Shown here in pieces: positions 1 to 11,775 of a DNA stretch of 64,000 nucleotides. Each line of letters opens with the position of its first letter. The stretch's first letter is position 1. The translations under genes were made by a program, and so were the position numbers. This DNA is from Haliotis asinina (lineage: Eukaryota > Mollusca > Gastropoda > Lepetellida > Haliotidae): positions 19,840,618-19,904,617 of the forward strand of contig NC_090280.1 in assembly GCF_037392515.1 (NCBI RefSeq). The letters run 5' to 3'. The notes beneath the pieces are model-generated. The model was given only the letters and a program-made list of their open reading frames with translations, did not search any database and had not been told where the DNA came from.

Positions 1-2966
1 ATGTCAGTTGGTAATGTTTATGGCCCAAATTCTGATTCCCCAGACTTTTACAGAATTTGATAATGAGTCTTGTCTTCTTGGTGGTGATTTCAATATTTCT
101 CTTAATCAAGATAAAGATGTTTGTAAGTACAAGAATGTTGATAACCCAGAGGCAAGAAACCTTTTCTTGGAATTAATAGGAGAACTCAATCTTATTGGTA
201 TATGGCTTGATAGCAACCCAGGATGAAGACAGTACTCCTGACGAGGCACAAAACCGGTGAAGCAAGCCAGGCTAGACTTCTTTCTTATGTCAGAAATTCT
301 TGGTAGAAACACATCTCAAGTGAAAATAACTAAAGGGTATCGAACAGATCACTCGCTAGATAGCTTCAACTTTCCTATGAAAGAACACACAAAAAGAACG
401 CCTTACTGGAAATTTAATAACTCTTTTCTGCAGAACAAGACATAAGTTGTGAAAATTAGGAAACATATAAATTCAGTTAAGAAAGAATATCAGTCTGGAT
501 AACCTTGATAATGTATGAAACGCAGATATAGTATTTTCCATAGATGATCATCTATTCTTAGAAACACTTCTTATGAATTAGAGGTAAATCAATATATATG
601 CTTCCCTTAAGAAAAAATATTTGAATGAAATAGAAGAAAATCTTCAAAGAGATATAGAAAACCTAGAAAGCAATTATAGAGAACATGTGGTTAAAGAATT
701 AGACAGTAAAAAGCAAGAATTGCAACAGTTACGTAAAAAAAGATTAGATGTCATGCTAGTAAGATCTAAAGCCAAATAAATAGATGAAGGAGAGTGTATC
801 AGTAAATTTGTTTTTGTAACTTAGAGACTAGAAACTACATTAGTAAAAATGTGAAAGAATTAGAAACGCCAAATGGCAAACTAATTACTCATGAAAAGGA
901 AATTATTAAACAAGCCACACGGTTCTATCTTGACCTATAGAACATCTTGTAAAAGATATAGATTTTAACGGTTTAATTAGTGAACAAGATATATGTAAAG
1001 TTAAGAATCCTGATACAATTGAAGGACCTATAACTAAAGATGAACTTTTTTTCTGGATTGACATTGACGATTTCCTATTATGATCACTCAGTTTTAATTT
1101 TGAAACTGGTCACTTATCCATTACTCAAAAAACAGGGAATTATTACCTGCATAGCAAAGGCAGAAAAACTAAGGCAATTTATTAAAACCTGCTGCCCAGT
1201 CTTGATGAATTCTTCATATAAACTTGCGTCGTCAGTTATTGCAAATGGATTGAAAAGAGTCCTTCCTAAGATAATTAGTGAAGAGCAATCATGGTTTATG
1301 CCTGATAGATACATTGGAGAAAATATTCGTGTGATTTATGATTTACTTCTATACACAGAAGCCAAACAAATGCCAAGTATGGTAGTACTTGTAGACTTTG
1401 GAAAGGCTTTTGATTCAATATCCTGGTGTTTTATTTTTAAAACTTTGAACTTTCTTAGATTTGGAAAAAATATCTGTGAATGGGTGTCCATACTGTAGAG
1501 AGACATACAATCAAGTTCAAATGTAAATGGCGGAAGATGTCACCATGGATATCAATTCATTGGGGCTGCAGGTGATCCTCTGTTCCCCTATATATATTTT
1601 TTACTATGTGCAGAAATATTAACTAGTCATGCGAGAAAAAAAAATAAAGATATTAAAGGAATATGTATTGATGATCCTGAATATTTGATTACGCAGTACG
1701 CAGATGAGACTGAATTTGCCCTTGATGGCCCTAAAATCGTTTGATGCAGTAATAGATACTTTAAATATATATGCACAAATTGCAGGAGTTAAAATCAATT
1801 ATTTTAAATCAGAAGTTATTTGGATGGGAAGATGGTGACGATGACAAGATGGTCAAACTCAATTATGAAAGTAACATCTATGAAATTGAAGAAATCATCA
1901 AACGATGGTTGACAAGAACCATAACTCCACTCGTAAAAATTGCTATAATAAAGTTGCTGATCGTTTCCAAATTAAATTTCCTCTTTCTTACTCTTCCCAA
2001 CCTACAGATTTTCTTCGGAAGCTAAACAGTATTTTATTCAGCTTCCTTTGGGACAACAAGCCTGACAAAATAACGCGCTCAGCAATCTGTAAACCTGTTG
2101 TGGAAGGAGACCGTGGAATGATAAATATTTTTGTTTATGTTGATGCTCTGAAAATCACATGGATTAGAAAACTGCTTTGTGTTGACTACGAAAGGAAGTG
2201 GAAAAAACTTTTCATAAACGACTGTCCACAATGCTTAAATTGACTAACCTTTGGCAATGAAAACCCATTACTATTATCTGAATCACTATCAAATATTTTC
2301 TGGAGAGATGTTTCGAGTGCTTTCACTAAATATAGTTTTATTACTAAGTCATATACTTATAAAGAATTTGTCAGAGAACCACTTTTGTATAATAGCAGTA
2401 TCACTGTTGACTCAAGATCAGTTAAAAGTACGAATTCTACGAACATGACATGGTTAGTATCTCATGCCTTTTGAATGGTCATTTGGTGAATTTTGAACCC
2501 CTTTTGTCGTGTGTATTTCGGAATAAATATTCTTGAATTTCTTGGAATCCTAAAGGCAATTTATAAATATCAATATATAAATGCGGGACACATCTGAAAT
2601 TATATTAAATGACACTTCAAGTTTATGCATACAGAAACTTTTTTCGTAAAAAGGATCAAAGAACTATTATTTTGCTCTTACAGTAAATAATGAAAAACTC
2701 AATGTAATTGAAAAATGGGAAGAAGTATTTTGATAAACACCAGTTGGTGTATTAACACCACAAAAGATCCAAAACTAAGATGAATGCAATTCAGACTGCT
2801 CCATAGAATTCTACCTGTGAATCCCCATTTGAAGAAATGGGTATTCACCAACTTTTCATTCATTGACTTGATCTTACTTTTAACTACCACATTCATAAAT
2901 GTAAGTTGGGAAAGACAAAACACATTACCGCAGTTTAAGAAGGAATTACAATATTATTATTATTAA
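1..2966 (+). mobile_element. Decayed L1/Tx1-like LINE (non-LTR retrotransposon), 5' end off the window
   Basis: Fragments of one LINE ORF2 lie in order but in shifting frames with stops. At 8-226 there is an apurinic endonuclease-like piece with GGDFN. At about 257-445 is a second endonuclease piece (RLDFFLMS, then TDHS, as in the usual R-D-F and S-D-H end motifs). The reverse transcriptase core follows at about 1190-1760. The C-terminal piece at about 2784-2850 reads FRLLHRILPVNPHLKKW, a motif typical of L1/Tx1 ORF2 tails. The element seems to end in a short ATT run near 2945-2966. Many frameshifts and in-frame stops show it is dead. The clade is inferred from motifs only. Confidence 0.88.
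1190..1760 (+). pseudogene. Reverse transcriptase core of the LINE (broken)
   Basis: The stretch runs CCPVLMNSSYKLAS, then VIANGLKRVLPKII, then EEQSWFMPDRYIGENIR, then VLVDFGKAFDSISW. These match the finger and palm blocks of L1-type reverse transcriptases (family: PISLLN-YKI, A-RL, DQ-GF-GR-I-EN, DF-KAFD). The catalytic box at 1697-1708 reads Y-A-D-E, where active enzymes have Y-A-D-D, so the second catalytic Asp is lost. The frame breaks at about 1498 and again near 1740. Confidence 0.88.
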
Positions 2967-3133
2967 GTTAGACATCGGAATATGTTTGAGTTTAAAGAAT
3001 TCGAAAGATAATGGGCACTCTACCAGAAACCCACCTCTGGTTAACATGGGTTGTAGGAGATCTATGGGTATGATTGAGAGTGTGCATGGTGTTAAAAACA
3101 ATTTATGTTGTTGTGCTAAGATACTTCTTGGAG
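2967..3133. other. Short unassigned stretch between LINE and duplication
   Basis: AT-rich sequence with no ORF, repeat or gene signal that I recognise. It is the left flank of the big duplication and is not repeated at 12511. Confidence 0.5.
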
Positions 3134-3288
3134 GGAGTATTTGATCCTGCTGATGTAGCAGAATAGAAGATCTAAGTCAGTGTGGCTTGGCTTTGAGTCC
3201 CAGAAACCCCCTGTTTCAAGGTGCTGAAATATTTGGTCGTTTCAGACAGATTTGATTGCCGTGTTTATCTCATGTGCACAGTTTCATC

Positions 3289-3515
3289 AATATCAGTATT
3301 ACTTGCAATTTGAGGTATTTTGTCAACTATTTTCATAGATTTATCTGTATTTTATGCCGTTTTTCAGTTAGGAACATGGAACTACCTAGTGTCAAAAATG
3401 CACGTTTCCCTTGTACTTTATCTGAACTTCTTTCACTTTACTGTTGCTTGTTCCCTGTGCTTGTCAGAAATAATGACATACGTAACAAAGTCCTTTGTCG
3501 GTGGTACACACTTTG
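3289..3515 (+). repeat. Single copy of the 230-bp block that is triplicated in copy 2
   Basis: Same sequence as each unit at 12653-13342. Two overlapping frames are open here (about 86 and 98 codons). Their hydrophobic products match nothing I know and the 230-bp period does not keep frame, so I do not call a gene. Confidence 0.8.
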
Positions 3516-4104
3516 AAATGTTAGTTTGGAAAGGTTCCTATAAGCAATGTAATTGTGCGCCAGATTCTCAGTGTCTCTCAAAAAGTTCTGTTTTGTTCTT
3601 GTCACCTTTATCATAGAATTACCCTTCCATGATACATAGCACAAATGCCCAATATTGTTAATTCACTGGTCATATCATTCAATGAATGTGTAAGCTCTGT
3701 TAACACTTGAAACCTGTTCCCGTTTTGTCAGTTACCCAACCAATGCCCTAGAATATGCAGTGCTTTGTAATTTCATGATTTAATTTCATGGAAGGAAGGG
3801 ACATCACATGATAAACATCTGCTGAAAAGTTATGGCAGATTATACATTTCGGTGGGTGTCTGTGGGTGGTGTCACTTAACGGATTTTTTCACATGAACGA
3901 TAACACAGCTGAGGAAACCGATCTTGTGAACCTTGCTTCTAATACTTTGGAGATGACTTTGAAAGAATCAGTCCTGGAACGGTAATCTTATTTGACTTTT
4001 GGGGAAGATAGGATGGAAAATGTAAAGAGTTTTGTCTTGTTCTAACGGGACTTTGGAATACTCTTCAACAAAACTCATGTCTGGGCTGAGGATCAAGCAA
4101 GTAC

Positions 4105-4170
4105 TGGAGAACTTTTAGTTCATACCACAGTGTGGTGATATCATTCATACCACAGTGTGGTGATTTCAAC
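4105..4170. repeat. Short tandem pair of hairpin-like words (also at about 13942-14007)
   Basis: The word CATACCACAGTGTGGTGAT occurs twice, about 25 bp apart. Its core ACCACA-GTGTGGT is nearly self-complementary. The pair is kept unchanged in the second big copy. Function unknown. Confidence 0.7.
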
Positions 4171-4380
4171 ATACTGGACAGACACCAGAAGTACAAGAGA
4201 GGCATCGCTGGGACAGTTGAAGTCCACATGAAAACAAATTTAAAGAAACTAGGATCCTGGTTAACGTGTATAAGCAATATGATTATGTACATAAACATTT
4301 TCGCCCTGTAACACAATCTGTACTAAACAAAATGAATAAAATGAGTACAAAGATTTTTAAAAAATTATAAAACGATATCA

Positions 4381-4680
4381 TCAAAGTTTAAAGCCTTCAA
4401 GAATTTGTTTCTAATTACCGTAGCGGAGAAATGAAGCATACTGAATCCTGTAATAGGAATAGAAAGTATTTACAGATAGGTAGATCTTCAACATCTATTA
4501 TCATTCTCGTTATCTGTAAAATACATGTCCTTGTAATATTGTTGTATTGAAAAGCCACTTACAGTAGCTATTGTTATTTTGATCGCTACATTTTCGGTTC
4601 CATGTTTGCATTGATGCCTTTTATACTGAACTGAAATGCAAAGAAATGCTGGCATAAACAATGATATAGTTTGTCACTAT
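4381..4680 (+). pseudogene. 3' remnant of an older paralogue of the GTPase-like gene (half-unit A, copy 1)
   Basis: The sequence starting TCAAAGTTTAAAGCCTTCAAG aligns with the last codons of the intact gene at 8978-9598, which end in K-F-Q-A-F-K-N. It then follows that gene's 3' untranslated region, including the word AAAATACATGTCCTTGTAAT and the ATTGAAAAGCCACTT stretch. The polyadenylation hexamer of the intact gene (AATAAA) reads AAGAAA here. No P-loop or other body of the gene is visible upstream, so it is either truncated or an exon of a gene with a different layout. Confidence 0.75.
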
Positions 4681-4719
4681 TTCCCATGCACTTTGGCTAT
4701 TCCGCTATACCTTCTTTGA

Positions 4720-4878
4720 GTGAGTGACCGAGTATACTCCACAGTCAGCAATATTCCAGCTATATGGCTGTGCTCTGTAAATAAATTAATCTGGACAAAA
4801 CAATCCAGTGATCAACAAAATGGGAGTCTGACCATCCAAACCCTTTAGTCGACTCATAGCATGAGGTACTGAAGATCA
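4720..4878 (+). repeat. SINE family A, diverged (twin at about 14557-14715)
   Basis: Contains CAGCAATATTCCAGCTATAT, then a CTGTAAATAAATTAATCTGG stretch and CAATCCAGTGATCAAC, which is the family A order. It lies just downstream of the GTPase 3' remnant, as the family A copy at 9905-10110 does for the intact gene. It was therefore present before the half-unit duplication. Confidence 0.8.
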
Positions 4879-5144
4879 TTTCTAGGCTGGATCTTTATGG
4901 GTCATCCAGAAACATCTAGAACAGAAACTCAGTTAGTAGGACTCACACAAGTCTTTCGTCACGGGGATATCCTTTCTACTTATGTCATTTTCTGCATATA
5001 TTCCTCTGCAAGTTCATTTATGTTAATGACATGTACCAGTTTGTTTCTCCCCAGCGGAAAGTTAGATTTTAATGGCAATATGTCTTCCAACATCCTCATA
5101 TATTCCCATTTCTAAAAGGACCAAGGCTCTATTAGACCCGTGAA

Positions 5145-5385
5145 GGTCCCGGGGTAGAACAGGCCTTCAGCAACCCATGCTTGCCACAAAAGGCGACTGT
5201 GCTTGTCGTAAGACTAATGGGATCGGGTGGTCACGCTCGCTGACTTGGTTGACACATGTCATCGCTTCCCATTTGTGCAGATCGATGCTCATGTTGTTGA
5301 TCACTGGATTGTCTGGTCCAGACTCGATTATTTACAGACCGCCGCCATATAGCTGGAATATTGTTGACTCACTCACTCACCCCAA
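5145..5385 (-). repeat. SINE family A, reverse (twin at about 14983-15222)
   Basis: Read on the + strand it shows GGCGACTGTGCTTGTCGTAA, GGGATCGGGTGGTCA, GATCACTGGATTGTCTGG, ACAGACCGCCGCCATATAGC and a CACTCACTCA end. This is a nearly full-length member in reverse. There is no counterpart at the same place in half-unit B, so it was inserted after the halves split but before the big duplication. Confidence 0.85.
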
Positions 5386-6009
5386 GGCTCTATTGTTTGA
5401 GAACTGATGAGGTAAACGCAACATGACAAGTAAAGGCTTGTCTCCGTAACATGGAGTCCTGCCGGTACAAAAATACAGAAGCTAGTAACCACGTTACGCC
5501 GATCAGATTACTTCATCAGTACAATTTGACGATTTATTTCAGGTGAACAACTGACTAGACTTCATCACGCTCACCACCGATGGAGTAGGATACGTGAACA
5601 TATGGTGTCATCAACTATTTCATAGTGATTCACAAGGACATGCAAAAAGGTCATCATATGAAAAAGTGACTATCACTGGATTGTCTGATCTAGACTTGAT
5701 TTGCTCCACAAGCAACATCATTCGGCTGTGACACTGCTGAAACCAACGTATGCACATGATAAGGTCACAACAGGTCGTCTATGCTTGTGGCACAGATTTC
5801 TTATGAATGTGGAAAGGGTTTTGTCACTTTTATTTACATGCTACTCTGTAGATTACCACCATCTTGTTAACTGTTTTGGGATTGTTCAAACATCTTGAAA
5901 CAGATGTTATGCCATCACAATCATTATTGATGAATGTAATAGTGACATTGGTTGTGGAAGGAAATGACTATAAGTTGTTAAAACGACCACCATGAGAGTA
6001 AGTAAGTAG

Positions 6010-6150
6010 GTCATTATAGTTTTATACCGCGTTTAGCGGGTTACACCAGACATAGGCTTCATGCATTGTACCCATATAGGGAATCGAGCCCTGGGCATCA
6101 GAGTGGCGAGTGAACAATTTCACTCTGATGCTACCCCACCGCCCGAACAG
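6010..6150 (-). repeat. tRNA-derived SINE, family B (twin at about 15847-15990)
   Basis: Diverged member. It has TTTTATACCGC, then GCTTCATGCATTGTACCCAT, GGGAATCGAGCCCTGG (reverse of a B box) and CTACCCCACCGCCCG. The position matches that of the B copy at 11582-11775 in the other half-unit. Confidence 0.75.
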
Positions 6151-6659
6151 CCAAGAGAGCCTGTTAAAAGTTATACAGAGATGTTTAGCCATATTTCTTT
6201 GACATAGATTTTTATGGATAGCATCTTCTGATCTTCTTTTATTCGTGAGTGCGACGTTTCAAACTGCTTTAATGACGTTGTTATATCTATAAAGTATGAT
6301 ATTAATAATATTGTTCTATGTCACAAACAAAAACCCCAAAATGACATAACATCAGACCGGTGTTGTGCAGTGCTGTAAAAAGTTTAAAAACATCTTCTTA
6401 AGATGGATTTATGGAAAGATAGTCAGTTTGAACACTTTCTGGAAGGGGGTATATCTTTAAAGATAATTTGAAGTTTTGTGTTACCATTGGTGATTTGAGA
6501 GATAGGAGGGTACAGTTCCAGAGGCGGGGGACTGTGGAAGAGACGTTTTCTGTTTGTTTTGCTGAGAAAGGTAAATGGACGGAACTGGTCAACACAAAGA
6601 AGAAGTCGCTGTCATAATGCAGTCATGAGTCAGAATAATAATTTTGCATTCAATGTACT

Positions 6660-8900
6660 GCTTGATGGGTATCTAGTGTAGAGAATGCATGTTTGGTGAT
6701 ATGGCACGAGAACGTCGAGAATAAGTATTGTGGTGTGCTGCAGCTATTCAAAATAATTTGTAATTAATAATAATAGTAATCTGTATAGTAGAGATGCTTG
6801 GATAGTGAAGCAGTTGTGATGGAAGCAGAGAATATTACAGTAGTTTAGTTGTGATGTAACAGACTGTACAACACGAGCTTGACTATTTTTTTTTTAGTAT
6901 TTGTTTAAGACTAACGGTGATTCCATGTCTCCTAATCTGTGCCTACATGCCTGTTCGTCTACGGCACACCAACTGAAAAGCACAAACGATTCCATGCATA
7001 TTCACTATGTTTCAGTTCCCTATTTTTCTAACATTGCCTTCTTAAGTAACAGCGCTTTGAGCATGCACTAGAGCATGGATATGCGCGCTGTATGAATAAC
7101 CAATAATGAACATGAAAAAAGAAATATGTCTGACATATTACTTCCAATTTACATATCATTGCAGGAGACCTGATGTAGATCCCGGCAACATGCGCGTGAT
7201 TCGAGGGAGGTGTATAGAGAAGACGGCGATAATGACGTCCAGAGAGAAATTAACACGAGCACAGGAATGAATGTGTTGAGACAGTTTGCTAGTTGCAGAC
7301 ACCACCAAAGGCTGACACATATTTTGACGCCACACTTTTGCATGGACGTTAATGTCGGTCAAGCATGATTTCCATTCTTTCAGAATGCACACAGACCACG
7401 TCATTAAACCTGATGGTCTACGTGTAAACGTTTAATAGTATAAGATGATATTATATGTATTTTGTAGGGGCCATGGAGTAACCTAGTGCTTTAAGTATCA
7501 CTCCGATAATTTCTTTTCTCTGCTGGCTTTCGTATTATTTAATGTTCGTGCAATGCAAAAAGCTACAGTCTTCCTGATTCAATTCATTCATACATTCAGG
7601 TAATTTTGACGCAAAGTTGACTCTAGTTCAGCCTTCGCATGTAAGTAATGTAGTAATGTAATGTATGCTAAGATATTTTAACGACCTTCGCCTGAATGTG
7701 AGATTCCAGTCCTTCATCAGCTTCTGCAGATGCATCTAAGGAATGTAACTCTCAGTTATTCGATGCAGATACTGTAACACGTAATGCCAAGCTTCGGTCT
7801 CTCAGACTGAGGGTAGGAATCCCAATAGTATCCCATCCATGATGTCATTCGAACTAGGGATAAACATTAAACGACGATCATTTGATCAACTTGCTTGCGT
7901 CCTATCAACCCGCCCATGGAGAAACACAAAGCGTTTCCGTGTTCTTCCACAGGTTGCTTCTGCCACGATATGAAACAGTTAGTGAATGCATTTAGTTATA
8001 CGCTGATTTGGTGTGACAAGCGAACGCTTTAACCACTAGGCTACCCAACCGCACTCATCATCCAAGACAAGACACTCCTGGACATATAGGTGTGCGCTAT
8101 ATTTTAATATTTCCTTTCCCTTGTTATGACCTTCACATCATACTGAAATCTCATCACATTTCATCTAATAAGATATTTTGTTCTGGGAAACTCAAGACAT
8201 AATACTTGTGAATCCTCCCAACACTATCAAAATGCTTATTGAAATTTTGACACATGCGCAGGCAACATGCAAAATGTCAGTAAATCAGTTTAGGTTGACG
8301 CTGTCACCACGGGTTAGTATAATGTGAAAACCAAACTTGTAAGTGACAGGGATATCTCTTGTCAATGTGCTCTGCATATCTGAAGTTTGTCACAAAACAT
8401 ATTATTATTGAGATTTCTTTATATCTCCTTCTCTGTTCACATTTAACCAAAATAATGTTATAGCACGGTATTGTGAGTCAAATTAACTTTTGTCATCAAT
8501 ATCAAATTATTATCTGTGAACTAAAATGCATGGGTTAATAACTTGTCCCATCATATTTATAAACTGAGCTGTTTTGTTGAACAATTAATATATACTGACT
8601 ATTACGAACAACGGGGAGCAACAAAATATTGTTTCATCAGCATCAAAGAGTGTGGTGAGACCTAAGCCCATTTCTTAAGTTTCAAACAGTATGCTTTACA
8701 CAAAGTTAACATGACTCAGTAAAATATGTCACATATAAAGAAAACACCCATTGAAATGATGTTGTCATGGTAACCAACACTTAAGGTCCCACCCAAAACG
8801 TGATGAAGTCACCTTTAGAGACGTTATGCCAATAGTCAATACATGTTCAGGGTTCATAGTCAAACAATTCATGTCCCCAAACGTGTGCGTGCTACCAACA
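6660..8900. other. Gene-free stretch inside the unit (twin about 16500-18760)
   Basis: AT-rich. Short ORFs on the minus strand (for example 7149-7404) exist in both copies only because the copies are recent. They show no domain, and no splice layout that I trust. Apart from the small SINE fragment at 8005-8056 I see nothing. Confidence 0.5.
8005..8056 (-). repeat. Fragment of tRNA-derived SINE, family B (twin at about 17865-17916)
   Basis: Only the tRNA-like end remains: GTGTGACAAGCGAACGC, then TTTAACCACTAGGCTACCC. Read in reverse this gives the A-box region TAGCCTAGTGGTTAAAGCGTT. Confidence 0.75.
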
Positions 8901-8905
8901 AATAG

Positions 8906-8913
8906 TATATATT
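8906..8913 (+). promoter_or_regulatory. Possible TATA box of the GTPase-like gene, copy 1
   Basis: TATATATT lies about 65 bp before the chosen ATG, in a stretch that is the same in both copies. With a start site some 30 bp downstream it would leave a leader of about 40 bases. This rests on sequence and distance only. Confidence 0.35.
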
Positions 8914-8977
8914 CCCCGAACTCAAACAAGTATTGCCGTTACTTATTGAGACTTGGGAAGTAGATCAGTTCACTGTG

Positions 8978-9598
8978 ATGGAACAGAAAAGTATCTTCAG
9001 ACAAGCATGCGGTGGCGAAAGAGGTGCAAAATCTTTCAATGTCGTAGTCATGGGTGATCAAGGCGTAGGGAAGCGCACTTTCATTTCCAAACTCACGGAT
9101 TGCTGGAGAGAGACTGCCACGGCGATTTCACAAAAGGCTACAGTTGATGTCTTCGGCATTTGTGGAAAGACCCTGGACATAGATACTGAAAGGGTGTCTT
9201 TGGGTAGAATGTCCTTTCTCCAACGACTACCAAAGAGCGATGTTTACCTTCTGGTTTATTCCATGATAGATGATGCTTCTTTTCAGACCGCAGTGGGCAT
9301 AAGGGAAAGAATTCTGGCACAGAAAGGACCAAACGTTCCTATTGTGTTCGTGGCTAACAAGGCAGACATTGCTCAATCAGTTGACCAGATCGAAAGAGTT
9401 TATAGGGATCTCAATATCAGCTGTGAATGGGAACATGGACATGTGGAGATATCAGCTGAGAAGGATTGGTGTGTTTACAAGGTACTGGAGCAAATCTTGA
9501 AACGTTACAACAAATACGTTGCTTTAACATCAAGACCTGACCGTACAACAGAGAATCCATCAAAGTTTCAAGCGTTCAAGAACTTTTTCTTTCAATAA
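8978..9598 (+). CDS. Divergent Ras-like small GTPase, probable pseudo-GTPase (copy 1)
   Basis: Intronless ORF of 206 codons plus stop. The fold is recognisable. A P-loop at residues 26-34 reads GDQGVGKRT. Strand YLLVYSM is at 90-96, NKAD (base recognition, G4) at 127-130, and EISAEK (G5, as in Ras ETSAK) at 157-162. Key residues deviate. The Ser or Thr right after GK, which holds magnesium in Ras, is Arg33. The DTAGQ switch II box reads DTERV (69-73), so its Gly and catalytic Gln are gone. Switch I is about four residues short with no clear Thr35. There is no C-terminal CAAX lipid site (it ends NFFFQ). The ATG at 8978 has purine -3 and G +4. The frame runs open back to a TTG at 8933, but an 8-bp indel between copies disrupts that extension. 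An AATAAA lies at 9832-9837. A Ras-like origin is firm; the subfamily (RGK- or RERG-like) is not. Confidence 0.85.
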   Translation: MEQKSIFRQACGGERGAKSFNVVVMGDQGVGKRTFISKLTDCWRETATAISQKATVDVFGICGKTLDIDTERVSLGRMSFLQRLPKSDVYLLVYSMIDDASFQTAVGIRERILAQKGPNVPIVFVANKADIAQSVDQIERVYRDLNISCEWEHGHVEISAEKDWCVYKVLEQILKRYNKYVALTSRPDRTTENPSKFQAFKNFFFQ

Positions 9599-9831
9599 GT
9601 GAGTCGAAGAAATGAACTGTACTTCCTACAATAGGAAATGTAAATTGTTTGTAGATGAATTGTTTCCAACATCTAGTAACATTCTCGCTATCTGTAAAAT
9701 ACATGTCCTTGTAATACTGTTATATTGAAAAGCCACTTGCAGTAGCTATTGTTATTTTGGCCACTAGGTTATTGTCTTCGTTTTTCGGTTGCATGTTTGC
9801 ACGAATGCGTTTCACACTCAAATTGAATGCA

Positions 9832-9837
9832 AATAAA
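9832..9837 (+). terminator. Polyadenylation signal of the GTPase-like gene, copy 1
   Basis: AATAAA about 235 bases after the stop codon. It is kept in the second copy but changed to AAGAAA in the older half-unit A remnants. Confidence 0.55.
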
Positions 9838-9904
9838 TGAGCCTACTGTTTGCTGGCATAAACATTGTTGTAGTTTTTCGCAGTGTAGCTATTCCCATAC
9901 ACCG

Positions 9905-10110
9905 TTTTGAGTACGCCATTGAGTGGGTTTAGTTTTATGCCGCATTCCGCAATACCCCGCCTATATGGCAATGGCCTGTAATTCGGTGATCAATAACATG
10001 AGCATTGATCTACGCAATTTGCATACGATAACATGTGTCCACCAAATGAGCAAGCCTGACCATCCGATCCAGTCAGTCACCTCTTACAACATGCAGGGGT
10101 TACTGAAGAT
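9905..10110 (+). repeat. SINE family A, diverged (half-unit B, copy 1)
   Basis: Starts with GTGGGTTTAGTTTTATGCCG and goes on with CCTATATGGCAATGGCCTGT, GAGCATTGATCTACGCAATT, ACATGTGTCCACCAAATGAG and CCTGACCATCCGATCC. This is the full family order at lower identity. It is the orthologous partner of 4720-4878. Confidence 0.85.
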
Positions 10111-10199
10111 GTTTTAACCTGAACACGCTGTAACGTGACCATCTACTGCTGTTGTATTTCATGGAATACACTGTTGCAGTAGTCCATACGTAATGTCGC

Positions 10200-11230
10200 A
10201 AATAACTGGGTTATGCGTTTTAAAGGTGGTGTGTCCATGTACCTAATATTCTCTGGTGTTCCTCAGGTAGAAACTGACCTAATTTGGAGTCAATGATGAC
10301 ATCTCTCGGTGAGCAAAGGTGTCTCCCGTTTGAACTCCAATGACTTGAACTTTGATTTTGTCTATTTGGAGCAGATTAGGAGAATCTCAGTTTGACACCG
10401 TTCAGTTTCAGAAAATTACTGAATGTTAATCCAACATTTGATCGGAGCTATGCAATTTGTAAGTCTGCCGTCAGCAGGGTATTCTGTACAGAAGATGCAG
10501 TTGGTAGCTAGAACCCAAAATAGAACTAGTACCATCAGCACTGAGATGGTAACTGAGACTGTGGACTCGGGCAGTATCACCAACGGGTATGGCATATACA
10601 GTGAAAAGAACTGGACCCAGGACTTATCGCACTCCAAACCTTAATTCTCTGCTCTCAGACTTTACCAAACTGATAATGACTGATTGCTTGCCTCCTGTGA
10701 CATTTGATAACGCATCGCCGATGACTCCAAGGCGTAACTTTGTGTTTAATGAAAAGAAAGAAAAGGAGAGTGTAATGGTCTATTTCTTAAATGGCGCTCA
10801 AAGATCCAAGAAGTAATCATGTCATTCTACACATGCACCAAACTGTTTCAGTGCTGTGACTATTTTGTATGCTGACTGCAGGATATCGCCAAGATTGTTG
10901 TCCAGGAGGTGTTGTTTCATCTGATGTTTACAACATGCTACATCCGTTTGGAAATGAACGGCAGATTTGAAACTAGACTATTATTCTTAAGGACATTTGG
11001 TTCCAATGTTAGCTCGTTTAAAAGATGCGTTATTGGTGCTCCCATCAGTGACGATGTAACCGGTAATAGTTTAACATACCCGTCATTAGCTTAATACACT
11101 CTTCCTCATTAGTTTGTCTTTCTCAGGCTAGTGAGCATGTTCAGATGTGACTGTCTACCCTTTTTAACACTGTTACGTGATATTTACGTGATATCAGAAC
11201 ATACGTTTGTAAAGCAAATAACTAAATGTA
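10200..11230. other. Unassigned stretch with two overlapping short ORFs (twin about 20070-21110)
   Basis: ORFs at 10423-10644 and 10589-10816 are open in both copies, but their ends differ between copies through indels. One piece (N-S-L-L-S-D-F-T-K-L-I-M-T-D-C-L-P-P) faintly recalls the helical start of hAT-type transposases. That is too weak to call. Confidence 0.3.
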
Positions 11231-11581
11231 GCATATCGTGGTTCATAAACACAAGTTCATCGTATCGGAAGGTAACCATGACTGGATTGTTTGGTCTAGA
11301 CTCGATGTGTTTACAACAACATCGTGCAGCTACAAATACTGCTGTAACAAACATATGCGCATGAGAAAGTCACAACTGTAGAACAGACTTTGATAGGTTT
11401 CTTTACATTCAACCCCGTAGATTACCACCACCTTGGAAACTATTTGGGTGTTGTTCAAACACCTTGAAACAAATGTTATGCCATCCGAATCATTATTATT
11501 GAATGTAATAGAGACTTATGGCCGTAGCTGAATAAATACTGCCGGCATGGCACCCCCTGACTACAAGTTGTTGAAACGACA

Positions 11582-11775
11582 GCCAGGAAAGTGAGTGAGT
11601 AAGTGATTATAGTTTTACATTGCCTTCAGCAATATTCCAGCAATATTCCAGCAATATCACGGCAGCGAACACCAGATATTGGCTTCACACATGGTATTGA
11701 TGTCAGGTAATGAAGCCTTGACATCAGTGTGACGAGTAAACGCTTTCACCCTTACGCTACTACACCGCCCAACAC
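11582..11775 (-). repeat. tRNA-derived SINE, family B (half-unit B, copy 1)
   Basis: Begins GTGAGTGAGTAAGTGATTAT, with a threefold GCAATATTCCA stutter at 11631-11657. It goes on with GGCTTCACACATGG, GTGTGACGAGTAAACGC and CTACACCGCCC. The stutter is shared with its twin at 21665-21855. Confidence 0.8.

Noticed and set aside
3256..3616. Two overlapping hydrophobic ORFs, repeated at 12633-13453
   Set aside because: Two frames are open at once, there is no domain, and the tandem 230-bp period breaks the frame. They look repeated only because the DNA is.
8933..8977. N-terminal extension of the GTPase-like gene, 15 codons
   Set aside because: It starts at TTG, which animals rarely use, and an 8-bp indel in copy 2 breaks it. 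The ATG at 8978 is shared.
10589..10816. hAT transposase fragment
   Set aside because: Only one short helical stretch looks similar, the frame changes between copies, and no catalytic or zinc-finger motif is seen.
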